This document shows, piece after piece, positions 37,763-47,372 of a stretch of DNA of 64,000 nt. Position numbers and translations under genes: made by a program. How positions within the stretch are numbered: the first letter of the stretch is position 1; every line of letters begins with the position of its first letter. The notes beneath the pieces were generated by a model. It searched no databases, was not told where the DNA came from, and saw only the letters and a program-made list of their open reading frames with translations. The DNA is from Flaviramulus sp. (GTDB lineage Bacteria; Bacteroidota; Bacteroidia; Flavobacteriales; Flavobacteriaceae). The DNA is taken from assembly GCF_013001275.1 (NCBI RefSeq), contig NZ_JABDMV010000103.1, forward strand, positions 17,994 through 81,993. The letters are read 5' to 3'.

Positions 37763-39924
37763 TTTTTAGTTTCTACTAATTCTAACTGATCTACATTTAC
37801 ATTAGTCGTAAAAATACCATAATTCACAATTGCTTTGTTTTTTTCTATTTTATCAATGCTTCCTACAGCTCTGCCATCTTCCATTCTAACTCGATCGCCC
37901 ACTTTTAACGTAGGTTTCGGTTTTGGTGTTTCAATAGCTCTTTGCTTTGCAATTTTCTTCTTTTGGCGAATCACATTAACTGTTTTCTCGACTTCCTTTT
38001 TTACTTGTTTCTCCTTTTCTTTAACTACTTTTTTTTGTTTAGTCGAAACTTTTTTTCGTTTTGAATTTTCTATTTGAACTAATTTAAAAAGCTCATCCAT
38101 TAATGGCCTTTTCTGTTTATTGTCAAAGTATTTTTCGGCAATATCATTTACTTTTTGTCCCAAGTAGATTAAGCGTTGATTACTATCATACAACTCTTGA
38201 TAGCTTTCTAATTTCTTTTGAATTTTTTCGTTAATCTCTTCAAGTTTATCAGCTTCTTCAATCTTTTTCTTTTCATTAAGCTTTAAAGATTGACCTGTTT
38301 TTTCTAATCTTGAACGCTCCTTTTGAAGTTTTGCAATAGTAGCATCAAATCGTACTTTGCTGCGTTCAATTTTCTTTTTAGCTCTGTTAATTAAACTATA
38401 CGGGATCCCATTTTTCTGTGCCACCTCAAAGGTAAAACTACTTCCGGCTTGACCTATAACTAATTTAAAAAGTGGTTCTAATGTTTTTTCATCAAAAAGC
38501 ATATTCGCATTTAGCATATGCGGTAGCTCGTTGGCTAATATTTTTAAATTTGAATAATGTGTTGTGATGATTCCGAAGGCTTCTCTATGATAGAATTCTT
38601 CTAAAAAAGTTTCAGCCAAAGCACCACCTAATTCAGGGTCGCTTCCCGTTCCAAATTCATCTATTAAAAAAAGTGTGTTTTTGTTACATTTTTTTAAAAA
38701 GTAATTCATTTGCTTTAAACGATAACTATACGTACTTAAATGATTTTCAATGGATTGATTATCTCCAATATCAGTCAAAATTCGATCAAATAAACATATT
38801 GTGCTTCGTTCGTGCACTGGAATTAGTAATCCGCTCTGTAACATTACTTGTAATAAACCAACTGTTTTTAAAGTAATGCTTTTTCCGCCAGCATTGGGTC
38901 CTGAGATTACAATTATTCTACTATCTTGTTTTAATCCTATGGTTTGCGGAAAAGTTTTTTCTTTCTTTTCTAAATTATTTAAATAAAGTAACGGATGATA
39001 TGCATCGCGCAAAAACATGCTTTTATCTTCAGAAATTTCTGGAAGAATGCCGTTCATAGCTTTAGCGTACTTTGCTTTAGCAGAAATCACGTCCATGTCA
39101 ATTAGAAAGGCTTGATAATCGTGTAAAAGCGTTAAAAACGGACGGATAAAATCGGTAACGTCTTTTAAAATTCTAATAACTTCTTCCTGCTCTTCGTATT
39201 CTAAATTATTTAATTCTCTAGAATGTTGAAGCGTTGTTTCGGGTTCGATATAAACGATGCTTCCTGTTTTGCTACCACCCATAATAGCGCCTTTTACTTT
39301 GCGACGGTACATGGCTTTAACTGCAAGTACACGTTTATTATCAACTACAGATTCTCGAATATCATCTAAATATTCGAGGTTGTGATACATGTTTAGCGCA
39401 GTTGAAAAACTAGCATTTATTTTACCTTTAATTTTATTAATTGATTGTCTTAAATCTAGTAATAGGGAAGATGCGTTATCTTTAATATCGCCAAAACGGT
39501 CAACAATGTTATCTATTTTTTCAATTATAACTTTAGTGACTTCAATATGTGAAGCGTGGTTGTTTAAATTAGGGTAGTATTCTATAAATTTCTTTAAATA
39601 TGTAACAATTTCGTTTACAGTGATGGAGATGGATACTATTTTTTTTAAGCTATGTACTTCCAGATACGTGTTTTCAATACGTAAGAGTTTTAACTCTTTA
39701 GAAATAATATCAAACCCATGATTCGGAATTCGGTTGTCGTTGTAAAACGAAGAGAGATATTCGTTAGTTAGTTTTAAAGCGACCAGCAATTCTTCTTTTG
39801 TTTTATAGGGCGAAATCTTTAATGCTTTTTCATTCCCCAATAGCGTCACGCAATGCTCGCTTACTTGTTGTAGCACGGTATGAAATTCTAAATCTTTTAA
39901 TGTTTTTTCGTGAATATTAATCAT
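37759..39924 (-). CDS. MutS2-like ATPase lacking the C-terminal Smr nuclease domain
   Basis: MutS2 proteins act on branched DNA or collided ribosomes. This one (721 residues from the ATG at 39924) has the clamp/lever helices, a Walker A S-G-P-N-A-G-G-K-S near residue 340, the Walker B region F-L-I-D-E-F-G-T-G-S-D, and a long charged coiled coil (about 500-650). It ends with a small basic KOW-like segment (V-G-D-R-V-R-M-E-D-G-R-A-V-G). The Smr domain that normally follows is absent: the protein stops about 20 residues after that segment. The frame extends upstream to 39969, but that ATG lies ahead of a TAAATTTG box, so 39924 is the likelier start. Confidence 0.9.
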   Translation of the reverse strand: MINIHEKTLKDLEFHTVLQQVSEHCVTLLGNEKALKISPYKTKEELLVALKLTNEYLSSFYNDNRIPNHGFDIISKELKLLRIENTYLEVHSLKKIVSISITVNEIVTYLKKFIEYYPNLNNHASHIEVTKVIIEKIDNIVDRFGDIKDNASSLLLDLRQSINKIKGKINASFSTALNMYHNLEYLDDIRESVVDNKRVLAVKAMYRRKVKGAIMGGSKTGSIVYIEPETTLQHSRELNNLEYEEQEEVIRILKDVTDFIRPFLTLLHDYQAFLIDMDVISAKAKYAKAMNGILPEISEDKSMFLRDAYHPLLYLNNLEKKEKTFPQTIGLKQDSRIIVISGPNAGGKSITLKTVGLLQVMLQSGLLIPVHERSTICLFDRILTDIGDNQSIENHLSTYSYRLKQMNYFLKKCNKNTLFLIDEFGTGSDPELGGALAETFLEEFYHREAFGIITTHYSNLKILANELPHMLNANMLFDEKTLEPLFKLVIGQAGSSFTFEVAQKNGIPYSLINRAKKKIERSKVRFDATIAKLQKERSRLEKTGQSLKLNEKKKIEEADKLEEINEKIQKKLESYQELYDSNQRLIYLGQKVNDIAEKYFDNKQKRPLMDELFKLVQIENSKRKKVSTKQKKVVKEKEKQVKKEVEKTVNVIRQKKKIAKQRAIETPKPKPTLKVGDRVRMEDGRAVGSIDKIEKNKAIVNYGIFTTNVNVDQLELVETKK

Positions 39925-39956
39925 TCTCTCTATAAAACTGCTTGAAATAAGAAATG

Positions 39957-39964
39957 CAAATTTA
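39957..39964 (-). promoter_or_regulatory. Candidate -7 box (TAAATTTG) for the mutS2-like gene
   Basis: An exact TAnnTTTG match on the minus strand, 33 bases upstream of the ATG at 39924. It implies that the in-frame ATG at 39969 is not transcribed. No clear -33 element. Confidence 0.45.
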
Positions 39965-40118
39965 AACAATCTGCTTTAGAAGTATTACAAAGTAAAAGGC
40001 TTCTTAATAAATAGTTAATTAACAGATTTAAGTAGTTGTTTAACACAACCATAACACTTATACATTGTATTTCTTTTTAAATTTAAGAATCAACAATCAA
40101 ACTACATTTCAGTTGTTT

Positions 40119-40148
40119 AAAGCTCAATCAAACTATTGGTTGAGCTTT
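40119..40148 (-). terminator. Hairpin terminator after miaE
   Basis: AAAGCTCAA (40119-40127) and TTGAGCTTT (40140-40148) form a 9-bp stem with a 12-base loop directly after the miaE stop. On the minus strand the T-tail is short, so efficiency is uncertain. Confidence 0.55.
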
Positions 40149-40150
40149 TT

Positions 40151-40732
40151 TTATCCGTGTATGGTTTCGTGTTTGCCGTAGCTTTTTATGAGCTCGCCTT
40201 CAAATTCCACTAATTCTTTCCAGCGCTTATCAACATCAATTTCTTTCCCATATTTTCTTGCAAAGCCTATAAATGTTGTGTAATGTCCAGCCTCACTTAT
40301 CATTAAATCATGATAAAATTTAGAAAGCTCGGGGTCGTTTATTTCTTTTGATAATAATTTAAAACGTTCGCAGCTTCTGGCTTCTATCATAGCAGAAAAT
40401 AATAATCGGTCTACCATGCTTTGGAGCCTGTTTCCGCCTTTATTCATAAATTTATAGAGTTCATTAACGTAACTATCCTTGCGCTCTCTACCGAGTTTGA
40501 AACCGCGTTTTTTAATGATGTTATGAACCATTTGAAAGTGTTCCAACTCTTCTTGCGCTAAAACCAATAAATCTGTAACTAAATCGGTATGCTCGGAATT
40601 AAGAGTAATAATGGTAATCGCATTGGTCGCTGCTTTTTGTTCGCACCAAGCGTGATCAGTTAAAATTTCTTCAATATTCGACTCAACAATATTTACCCAT
40701 CGCGGATCGGTTTCTAATTTTAGATGAAGCAT
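40151..40732 (-). CDS. miaE: tRNA-(ms2io6A37)-hydroxylase
   Basis: MiaE is a di-iron monooxygenase that hydroxylates the isopentenyl group of ms2i6A37 in tRNA. The 193-residue, ferritin-like four-helix protein shows the iron-ligand segments E-E-L-E-H-F-Q-M-V-H, E-A-R-S-C-E-R-F and S-E-A-G-H-Y-T-T-F. The length is normal. It lies 42 bases downstream of recG on the same strand. Confidence 0.93.
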   Translation of the reverse strand: MLHLKLETDPRWVNIVESNIEEILTDHAWCEQKAATNAITIITLNSEHTDLVTDLLVLAQEELEHFQMVHNIIKKRGFKLGRERKDSYVNELYKFMNKGGNRLQSMVDRLLFSAMIEARSCERFKLLSKEINDPELSKFYHDLMISEAGHYTTFIGFARKYGKEIDVDKRWKELVEFEGELIKSYGKHETIHG

Positions 40733-40774
40733 AGTTTTTTTATAAAAGTAATTAAAGTTGAAGATAATATAAGA

Positions 40775-42877
40775 TTAACTAATATAATTCCAAATATTCT
40801 TATACTTACTGAGTTGCTTATAAGTTCTTAAGATAACCTCATTTTCGGGTAATGACAGATTTTGATCAATTTGAAGTATCTTTTTTGCATAATATCTGGC
40901 GCTTTGTAGAATGTCGTGATCTTTGATGATATCGGCTATTTTTAAGTTCAAAACACCACTTTGTTGTGTTCCCATAATGTCTCCTGGACCTCGTAATCGT
41001 AAATCGACTTCCGCAATTTCAAAACCATCATTCGTACGAACCATGGTTTCTAATCGTGTTTTACTATCGCTGCTTAATTTATGGCTAGTCATTAAAATGC
41101 AGTAACTCTGTTCAGCACCACGGCCTACGCGTCCTCGTAATTGATGTAATTGTGATAAGCCGAATCGTTCTGCACTCTCAACAATCATTACGGAGGCATT
41201 GGGCACATTCACACCAACTTCAATCACAGTAGTAGCTACCATAATTTGGGTTTCACCTTTAATAAAACGTTGCATTTCAAAATCTTTATCAGCAGGTTTC
41301 ATTTTTCCATGCAAAATGGAAATTTGATAATCAGGCATTGGGAAATCCCTTGAGATACTTTCATAACCATCCATCAAATCTTTATAATCAAGCACTTCAC
41401 TTTCTTGAATTAAAGGGTAAACAATATAAATTTGTCTCCCTTTTGCAATTTCATCCCTTATAAATTTAAATACTTGAAGTCTGTTTTTGTCATATCGGTG
41501 CACGGTTTTTACAGACTTTCTGCCCGGTGGTAATTCATCAATAACCGAAATATCTAAGTCACCGTAAACCGACATTGCTAACGTTCGAGGAATTGGTGTT
41601 GCCGTCATAACTAGAACATGCGGAGGCGAGGTGTTTTTATGCCATAATTTACTGCGTTGCGCAACTCCAAAACGATGTTGTTCATCTATAACGGCGAGCC
41701 CTAAATTCTTAAATTTCACCTTATCTTCGAGTAGGGCATGAGTGCCAATTATGATTTGTAATTCGCCATTTTCTAAAGTTTCATGAATTTTTCTTCTTTC
41801 TGAAGTTTTACTTGAACCAGTTAACATTTTAATACTGATATTCAAATTATTACACATATCAACTAAACCATTATAGTGTTGTACTGACAAAATTTCAGTC
41901 GGCGCCATTAAACAAGCTTGAAAACCATTGTCAAGTGCTATTAACATTGACATTAATGCAACTATGGTCTTGCCAGAACCAACATCGCCCTGCAATAGTC
42001 GATTCATCTGTGCGTTACTTCCTAAATCTGCCCTAATTTCTTTAATTACTCGTTTTTGAGCGTTGGTTAATTTAAAGGGTAAATGGTGGTTGAAAAACGA
42101 ATTAAAGTAGTCGCCAACATTTTCAAATGGAAAGCCCTTTATTTTAGATTTATGAATTAAATTTTTGATAATTAATTGCAGTTGAATATAAAATAATTCT
42201 TCAAATTTTAATCGAAATTGAGCGCGAGAAAGAAGCTCTTGACTTTTTGGAAAATGAATATTAAAAAGTGCTTCACTTTTATTAATTAATTTTAATTCCG
42301 ACCTCAAATTTTCAGATAAGGTTTCATTATACTTTCCACCAGATTCAATAAATAATTGTTGGATTATTTTTATAATGGCGCGATTTGTAATCCCTTTATT
42401 TGATAATTTTTCAGTAGATGGATAAATTGGCTGCATTGCCGTACGAATGTTTTTTTTATGCTCCTCGAGTAATTCTAACTCAGGGTGTGGCATATTGTAT
42501 TTTCCACTAAACCAGTTGGTTTTTCCGAAAGCAACATATGATTTATTAAGTTTTAAGTTTTCTCGAATCCATTTTTGTCCTCTAAACCAAACCAATTCCA
42601 TGGATCCCGTATCATCTTGAAAAGTTGCAATTAAGCGTTTGCCTTTTTTTTGAGTTACTTCTTTAAACTGAATTATTTTTCCAATTACCTGTACATCGGC
42701 ATTATTACGCTGTAATTCATTTATTTTATAAAATCGTGTTCTATCTATATATCTATTTGGAAATAAGTTAATTAAGTCTTGGTATGTGTAAATGCCCAAC
42801 TCCTTACGCAATAAATCGGCACGATTGGGCCCAACGCCTTTTAGATAATCAATGGGAGTTTGAAGGTTTACAGACAT
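40775..42877 (-). CDS. recG: ATP-dependent DNA helicase RecG
   Basis: RecG remodels stalled replication forks and branched DNA. The 700-residue protein has an N-terminal wedge/OB domain (about 1-230), then superfamily 2 helicase motifs: G-D-V-G-S-G-K-T (Walker A, about residue 300), D-E-Q-H-R-F-G (motif II), T-A-T-P-I-P-R-T (motif III) and L-R-G-R-V-G-R-G (motif VI). It is divergent from the M1 aminopeptidase gene, with 72 bases between the starts. Confidence 0.96.
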   Translation of the reverse strand: MSVNLQTPIDYLKGVGPNRADLLRKELGIYTYQDLINLFPNRYIDRTRFYKINELQRNNADVQVIGKIIQFKEVTQKKGKRLIATFQDDTGSMELVWFRGQKWIRENLKLNKSYVAFGKTNWFSGKYNMPHPELELLEEHKKNIRTAMQPIYPSTEKLSNKGITNRAIIKIIQQLFIESGGKYNETLSENLRSELKLINKSEALFNIHFPKSQELLSRAQFRLKFEELFYIQLQLIIKNLIHKSKIKGFPFENVGDYFNSFFNHHLPFKLTNAQKRVIKEIRADLGSNAQMNRLLQGDVGSGKTIVALMSMLIALDNGFQACLMAPTEILSVQHYNGLVDMCNNLNISIKMLTGSSKTSERRKIHETLENGELQIIIGTHALLEDKVKFKNLGLAVIDEQHRFGVAQRSKLWHKNTSPPHVLVMTATPIPRTLAMSVYGDLDISVIDELPPGRKSVKTVHRYDKNRLQVFKFIRDEIAKGRQIYIVYPLIQESEVLDYKDLMDGYESISRDFPMPDYQISILHGKMKPADKDFEMQRFIKGETQIMVATTVIEVGVNVPNASVMIVESAERFGLSQLHQLRGRVGRGAEQSYCILMTSHKLSSDSKTRLETMVRTNDGFEIAEVDLRLRGPGDIMGTQQSGVLNLKIADIIKDHDILQSARYYAKKILQIDQNLSLPENEVILRTYKQLSKYKNIWNYIS

Positions 42878-42949
42878 ATAAGCGAATTTAAGTTATTTCA
42901 ATTAAGATTAAAAGTGCTATTTTGGTCTAACCCTTGTTATTGTTTTAGA

Positions 42950-44929
42950 ATGAAGTATTTAGTATCATTTTTATTTTTATTTAAGTGTATAATTGGTCTA
43001 GCCCAACAGACAGATTATGTGGATTTTAAATCAGCAAAAGCCGATATCAAATTTGGTAATTTAACCAAAAATGAAGTTATTGGAAAGATTGTTTTTGAAA
43101 TCGAAATTTTAAAGGATATTGATTCTATTTTTATTGATGCGATTAATTTTCATTCCATTAAGTATATTTTAGATGATTCTTACGCAGATAGCTTATACAA
43201 CGGTAAGCAGCTTATTATAAAACATCCTTTTAAAGTAAATACTAAACATAAAATTGAAGTTGTTTGGGAAACAAGTCCGAAAAAAGCCATGTATTTTATA
43301 GATTGGGACTATAATATGGGTAACAAACAAATTTGGACACAAGGTCAAGGAAAATATACTAGCAATTGGCTCCCTTCAATTGACGATATGAATGAAAAAA
43401 TCGAATTTGATTTGAATATTACATTTCATAAAGACTACGAAGTAATTTCCAATGGAAAACTAACCAATAAACTCAACAACGACTCAACAATCACCTGGAA
43501 TTACGATATGCAACAGCCTATGTCGAGCTATTTGGTGGCTTTAGCTATTGGTAAATACAGCAAAAAAGTTAAATACTCCAAAAGTGGTATTCCTTTAGAA
43601 ATGTACTATTATACGGAAGATTCATTAAAATTTGAACCAACTTATCGTTATACCAAAGAAATGTTTGATTTTTTGGAAGAAGAAATTGGTTTTCCCTATC
43701 CATGGCAAAATTATAAACAAGTACCAGTAAAAGATTTTTTATACTCAGGCATGGAGAATACGAGTACCACCGTTTTTGCTGACAGTTTTGTAATAGATTC
43801 TATTGCATTCGTTGATAAAAATTATGTTAATGTAAATGCACACGAGCTAGCGCACCAATGGTTTGGAGATTTGGTTACCGAGACTTCAGGAACTCATCAT
43901 TGGCTTCAGGAAGGTTTTGCTACTTATTATGCTTTATTAGCCGAACGTGACATTTTTGGCAATGATTATTACTATTGGCGATTGTATGAATATGCTCAAG
44001 AGCTATTGGAACAGGACAATTCCGGTGGAAGTACTTCTTTATTAGATCCTAAATCTAGTAGCTTAACTTTCTATAAAAAAGGCGCTTGGGTATTGCATAT
44101 ACTCAGAGAACAAGTAGGAGAAAAGGCTTTTAAAACCGCAGTTAGAAATTATTTAATGAAGAATCAATTTAAAAATGTAGAAACAAACGATTTTATAGGT
44201 GAAGTAGAGGAGTCTAGCGGGAAAGATTTAAGTAATTTCAGTAAAGAATGGCTTTATTCAAGTGATTTTAAATTTAATGTGGTTGAAAAATATTTAAAAA
44301 AGAATAAAAATTTATATGATATATTGAAATTGAAAAATGAAAAGTTAGAACACATATATTATCCTGATTTTGTAAAAATGAATAATGAGAATAAGCAGTC
44401 ATTTATAATACATAAAGCTGCATCAACTGAAAATTTCAGCCTTTTTAATCAGTTTATTTTAAATGCATTTAAGGTTGATAATATAAAAGTTCGGCAAGCT
44501 ATTGCTCAATCTGTGACAAGTATTCCTTCAGAGCTTAAATCTTACTACGAATCACTTTTAAGTGATAAATCATACATTACCATTGAATCAGCTTTATTTA
44601 ATTTGTGGAAAAACTTCCCACAAGACCGATATAAATATTTAAATAAAACAAAAGGAATTCAAGGGTTTAATGATAAGAATGTTAGAATACTTTGGTTAAC
44701 TTTAGCGTTACTAACCGAAGATTTTGAAACAGAAAATAAACCTCATTTTTTTAAAGAGTTAACCGATTATACAAACCAAAATTTTGGTTTTGAGATTCGA
44801 AAAAACGCATTTCAATATTTAAATCAAATTCAAGGGTGTATTGATAAATGTAAAGAAAATTTAAATCAAGCTACTAAACATCATAATTGGCGCTTTTCTC
44901 AGTTTGCAAAAGAGTTATTAAAAGAATAA
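42950..44929 (+). CDS. M1 family aminopeptidase, exported
   Basis: A 659-residue zinc aminopeptidase. I choose the ATG at 42950 because it begins a clean signal peptide (K-Y-L-V-S-F-L-F-L-F, ending G-L-A-Q near residue 19). An upstream in-frame ATG at 42860 would overlap recG and put 30 polar residues in front. The exopeptidase motif G-M-E-N is at 267-270, the zinc motif H-E-L-A-H at 298-302 and the third ligand Glu321 in Q-E-G-F. The C-terminal part is a helical repeat domain. The first patatin gene begins 2 bases after its stop. Confidence 0.92.
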   Translation: MKYLVSFLFLFKCIIGLAQQTDYVDFKSAKADIKFGNLTKNEVIGKIVFEIEILKDIDSIFIDAINFHSIKYILDDSYADSLYNGKQLIIKHPFKVNTKHKIEVVWETSPKKAMYFIDWDYNMGNKQIWTQGQGKYTSNWLPSIDDMNEKIEFDLNITFHKDYEVISNGKLTNKLNNDSTITWNYDMQQPMSSYLVALAIGKYSKKVKYSKSGIPLEMYYYTEDSLKFEPTYRYTKEMFDFLEEEIGFPYPWQNYKQVPVKDFLYSGMENTSTTVFADSFVIDSIAFVDKNYVNVNAHELAHQWFGDLVTETSGTHHWLQEGFATYYALLAERDIFGNDYYYWRLYEYAQELLEQDNSGGSTSLLDPKSSSLTFYKKGAWVLHILREQVGEKAFKTAVRNYLMKNQFKNVETNDFIGEVEESSGKDLSNFSKEWLYSSDFKFNVVEKYLKKNKNLYDILKLKNEKLEHIYYPDFVKMNNENKQSFIIHKAASTENFSLFNQFILNAFKVDNIKVRQAIAQSVTSIPSELKSYYESLLSDKSYITIESALFNLWKNFPQDRYKYLNKTKGIQGFNDKNVRILWLTLALLTEDFETENKPHFFKELTDYTNQNFGFEIRKNAFQYLNQIQGCIDKCKENLNQATKHHNWRFSQFAKELLKE

Positions 44930-44931
44930 AA

Positions 44932-45834
44932 ATGAGAGCACTAGTAATTTCAGGGGGAGGAAGTAAAGGGGCATTTGCTGGTGGTGTCGCACAACATCTT
45001 ATTCAAGATTTAAATAGAACGTATCAATTATTTATTGGCACTTCTACAGGAAGCTTAATGGTTTCGCATTTAGCTATAAATAAAATCGAAAAAATTAAAT
45101 CCGTTTACACCAATGTCAATAACGATAGTATTTTTAATGTATGTCCCTTTAAAATTATAAATAAGCATGGTACACAAAATATTAAAATTAATCATTTTAA
45201 CGTGCTTAAAAATATTCTTAAAGGGAGCAAAACATTTGGCGAAAGTTTCAACTTAAAAAAGTTAATAAAAGATACCATTTCCTTAGAAGAGTTTACACAA
45301 TTGAAAAATTCAACGCTCGATATTGTAGTCACGGTATCCAATTTATCACTAAATCAAGTTGAGTATAAATCGTTAAAAGATTACGATTATGAAGAATTTT
45401 GTGATTGGATTTGGATTTCTTGTAATTATACACCTTTTATGACCTTGGTAAAAAAAAATGGATGCGAATACGCCGATGGTGGAATGGGTAATATGGTGCC
45501 TATTGAAGAAGCCATTCGGCGCGGAGCAACTATAGTTGATGCCATTATTTTGCAAACAGAAGTGAATCAATTAAATAGAATGCCTTCTAAAAACCCTTTC
45601 TCCTTATTAACGAATATGTTCGCGTTCATGCTTGATCGTATTGAATCTCAAAACATAAAAATTGGTAAATTTGTGGCATCCAACAATAATGCTATTATTA
45701 ATTTTTATTATGCCCCAACCGTTTTAACAACAAATTCTTTGATTTTTGATAAGGAAAAAATGACAAATTGGTGGCAGGATGGATATAATTTTGCTAAATT
45801 TAAAAATCAAGAAGTAAGCCCTTTAGAGAATTAA
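44932..45834 (+). CDS. Patatin-like phospholipase (first of a tandem pair)
   Basis: A 300-residue cytoplasmic patatin-domain protein and probable lipid acyl hydrolase. The oxyanion loop G-G-G-S-K-G-A-F is at 8-15, the nucleophile Ser38 is in G-T-S-T-G, and the catalytic Asp182 is in D-G-G. There is no signal peptide or membrane segment. I use the ATG at 44932, which puts the oxyanion loop at the very N terminus; the upstream frame overlaps the aminopeptidase gene. It is colinear with the next gene product, with the catalytic residues at identical positions, so the two are recent paralogs. Confidence 0.9.
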   Translation: MRALVISGGGSKGAFAGGVAQHLIQDLNRTYQLFIGTSTGSLMVSHLAINKIEKIKSVYTNVNNDSIFNVCPFKIINKHGTQNIKINHFNVLKNILKGSKTFGESFNLKKLIKDTISLEEFTQLKNSTLDIVVTVSNLSLNQVEYKSLKDYDYEEFCDWIWISCNYTPFMTLVKKNGCEYADGGMGNMVPIEEAIRRGATIVDAIILQTEVNQLNRMPSKNPFSLLTNMFAFMLDRIESQNIKIGKFVASNNNAIINFYYAPTVLTTNSLIFDKEKMTNWWQDGYNFAKFKNQEVSPLEN

Positions 45835-45923
45835 AAAAAAAACTAATTACAAAATTTATACATCACATTAAAAATGATAAAAACAGCATTTATTACTAAT
45901 TTAAAATTAATAATTTTTAATAT

Positions 45924-46835
45924 ATGAAAGCATTAGTAATTTCTGGAGGCGGAAGTAAAGGAGCCTATGCGGGAGGCGTTGCTCAATATTTAATTGAAGA
46001 GGAAGGAAGAGATTACGACATGTTTTTAGGGACTTCTACAGGGAGTTTGTTAGTGCCTCACATAGCAGCGGGAAAATTGAAAAAAGTTCATGAGATTTTT
46101 ACAAATGTGGATCAAAACCATATATTTAGTGTAAATCCGTTTGTGATTAGGAAAAAAGGGAATAGAGAGTATGTGTCAATTGATTTTTTAAATTCACTTT
46201 GGCAGTTTATAAGGATGAAGCGGACTTTTGGAGAAAGCAAGAATCTTAGACGCAATATAAAAAGACAATTTACCTATGAAGAATATAAGGAAGTCAAAAA
46301 AAATAAACACGATGTTGTTGTAACGGTATCTAATTTATCCAAAAATTGTGTCGAATATAAGTCTATTAATGATTTTAGTTATGATGAATTTTGTGATTGG
46401 ATATGGATTTCATGCAATTATATTCCGTTTATGTCATTAGCCACTAAAAATGGTTTTGAATACGCCGACGGTGGATTGGGTTGTGTGGTACCAATTCGTG
46501 AAGCTATACTAAGAGGCGCCACAGAAGTGGATGCTGTGGTTTTGGAGTCTGAAAACATGGAGTATAACAAAGTATTGGGGAAAAATCCATACTCATTAAT
46601 GATAAATTTATTTGGGCATTTACTTGATCAAGTAGAACGAAGTGATATCATTATTGGTAAACTCGCTGCTAAAAACAAAGATGTAAAACTTAATTTATAC
46701 TATACACCGTCAAAGCTTACTGAAAACTCATTAATTTTTAATAAAAAATTAATGACAACATGGTGGCAACAGGGTTTTTATTATGCTAAAAAGAAATGTG
46801 AAGAAGCCAGATCTAATGAATTACGTTTGGGTTAG
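45924..46835 (+). CDS. Patatin-like phospholipase (second of a tandem pair)
   Basis: The 303-residue paralog of the preceding protein, with G-G-G-S-K-G-A-Y, Ser38 in G-T-S-T-G and Asp182 in D-G-G. The two align without gaps over at least the first 190 residues, including the shared segment F-C-D-W-I-W-I-S-C-N-Y. It is more basic in the region 70-110 than its neighbour. The 89 bases between the two genes are AT-rich and may hold a weak promoter, but I see no consensus box. Substrates are unknown. Confidence 0.9.
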   Translation: MKALVISGGGSKGAYAGGVAQYLIEEEGRDYDMFLGTSTGSLLVPHIAAGKLKKVHEIFTNVDQNHIFSVNPFVIRKKGNREYVSIDFLNSLWQFIRMKRTFGESKNLRRNIKRQFTYEEYKEVKKNKHDVVVTVSNLSKNCVEYKSINDFSYDEFCDWIWISCNYIPFMSLATKNGFEYADGGLGCVVPIREAILRGATEVDAVVLESENMEYNKVLGKNPYSLMINLFGHLLDQVERSDIIIGKLAAKNKDVKLNLYYTPSKLTENSLIFNKKLMTTWWQQGFYYAKKKCEEARSNELRLG

Positions 46836-46836
46836 T

Positions 46837-47358
46837 TTACCACAATTCTGAGACTTCTTCTTTTATAAATGAAAGAGCAGCATCACTTGGGGATATCCGC
46901 TCCATCATTTCAGTTAAAACTACTTCTCGTAATTTATTAGCTGTATCCGTTTTCTCTGACAAGCTTGCTTTTCTAATTAGTTGAATAGTTGCATTTTTTG
47001 CAGTAGTTATAATATTCCAACACTTATCACTTATATATATTTGTTGAGATAAATTATGCTCGAATTCATTTTCAATGCTTTGTATAAGTAAAGATTCATA
47101 ATCTTCTTTATTTGAGCTAATTGGACCAATTCTAATTAGTAATTTTGATGGTGATATACGTTCTAAAAAAAGTGCCATACGCTCATAAGCTTGTAAGCGC
47201 AAAGGCATAGCATTTACTTGTAAATCTTTCTTCAATAAAAACCGTCTACGACCATCTTCATTTTTAGTGTGTTCTCTAAAAAAATAGTAGGCAATAACAC
47301 CAGTAATTATTGAGGGTATTGAATATAAAAACAGGTCCAAGATTCTATCTATTTCCAT
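46837..47358 (-). CDS. Conserved single-pass membrane protein of unknown function
   Basis: A 173-residue protein from the ATG at 47358. A longer frame reaches 47409, but that would overlap the neighbouring gene. One N-terminal membrane helix (about 8-27, L-D-L-F-L-Y-S-I-P-S-I-I-T-G) is followed by a charged segment and a helical cytoplasmic domain of about 140 residues. I recognise no enzyme motif. It follows the FMN-dependent gene by 14 bases, so a linked role is possible. Confidence 0.7.
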   Translation of the reverse strand: MEIDRILDLFLYSIPSIITGVIAYYFFREHTKNEDGRRRFLLKKDLQVNAMPLRLQAYERMALFLERISPSKLLIRIGPISSNKEDYESLLIQSIENEFEHNLSQQIYISDKCWNIITTAKNATIQLIRKASLSEKTDTANKLREVVLTEMMERISPSDAALSFIKEEVSELW

Positions 47359-47372
47359 AAAATAACATATGT

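Noticed and set aside
38673..39577. Open frames antisense to the mutS2-like gene and similar frames opposite tamB, lptD and recG
   Set aside because: They lie wholly opposite well-supported genes, without promoters or recognisable products.
44932..46835. Patatin pair as a CBASS-type (CapV) defence effector module
   Set aside because: No CD-NTase, Cap2/Cap3 or other defence gene nearby; neighbours are an aminopeptidase and housekeeping genes.
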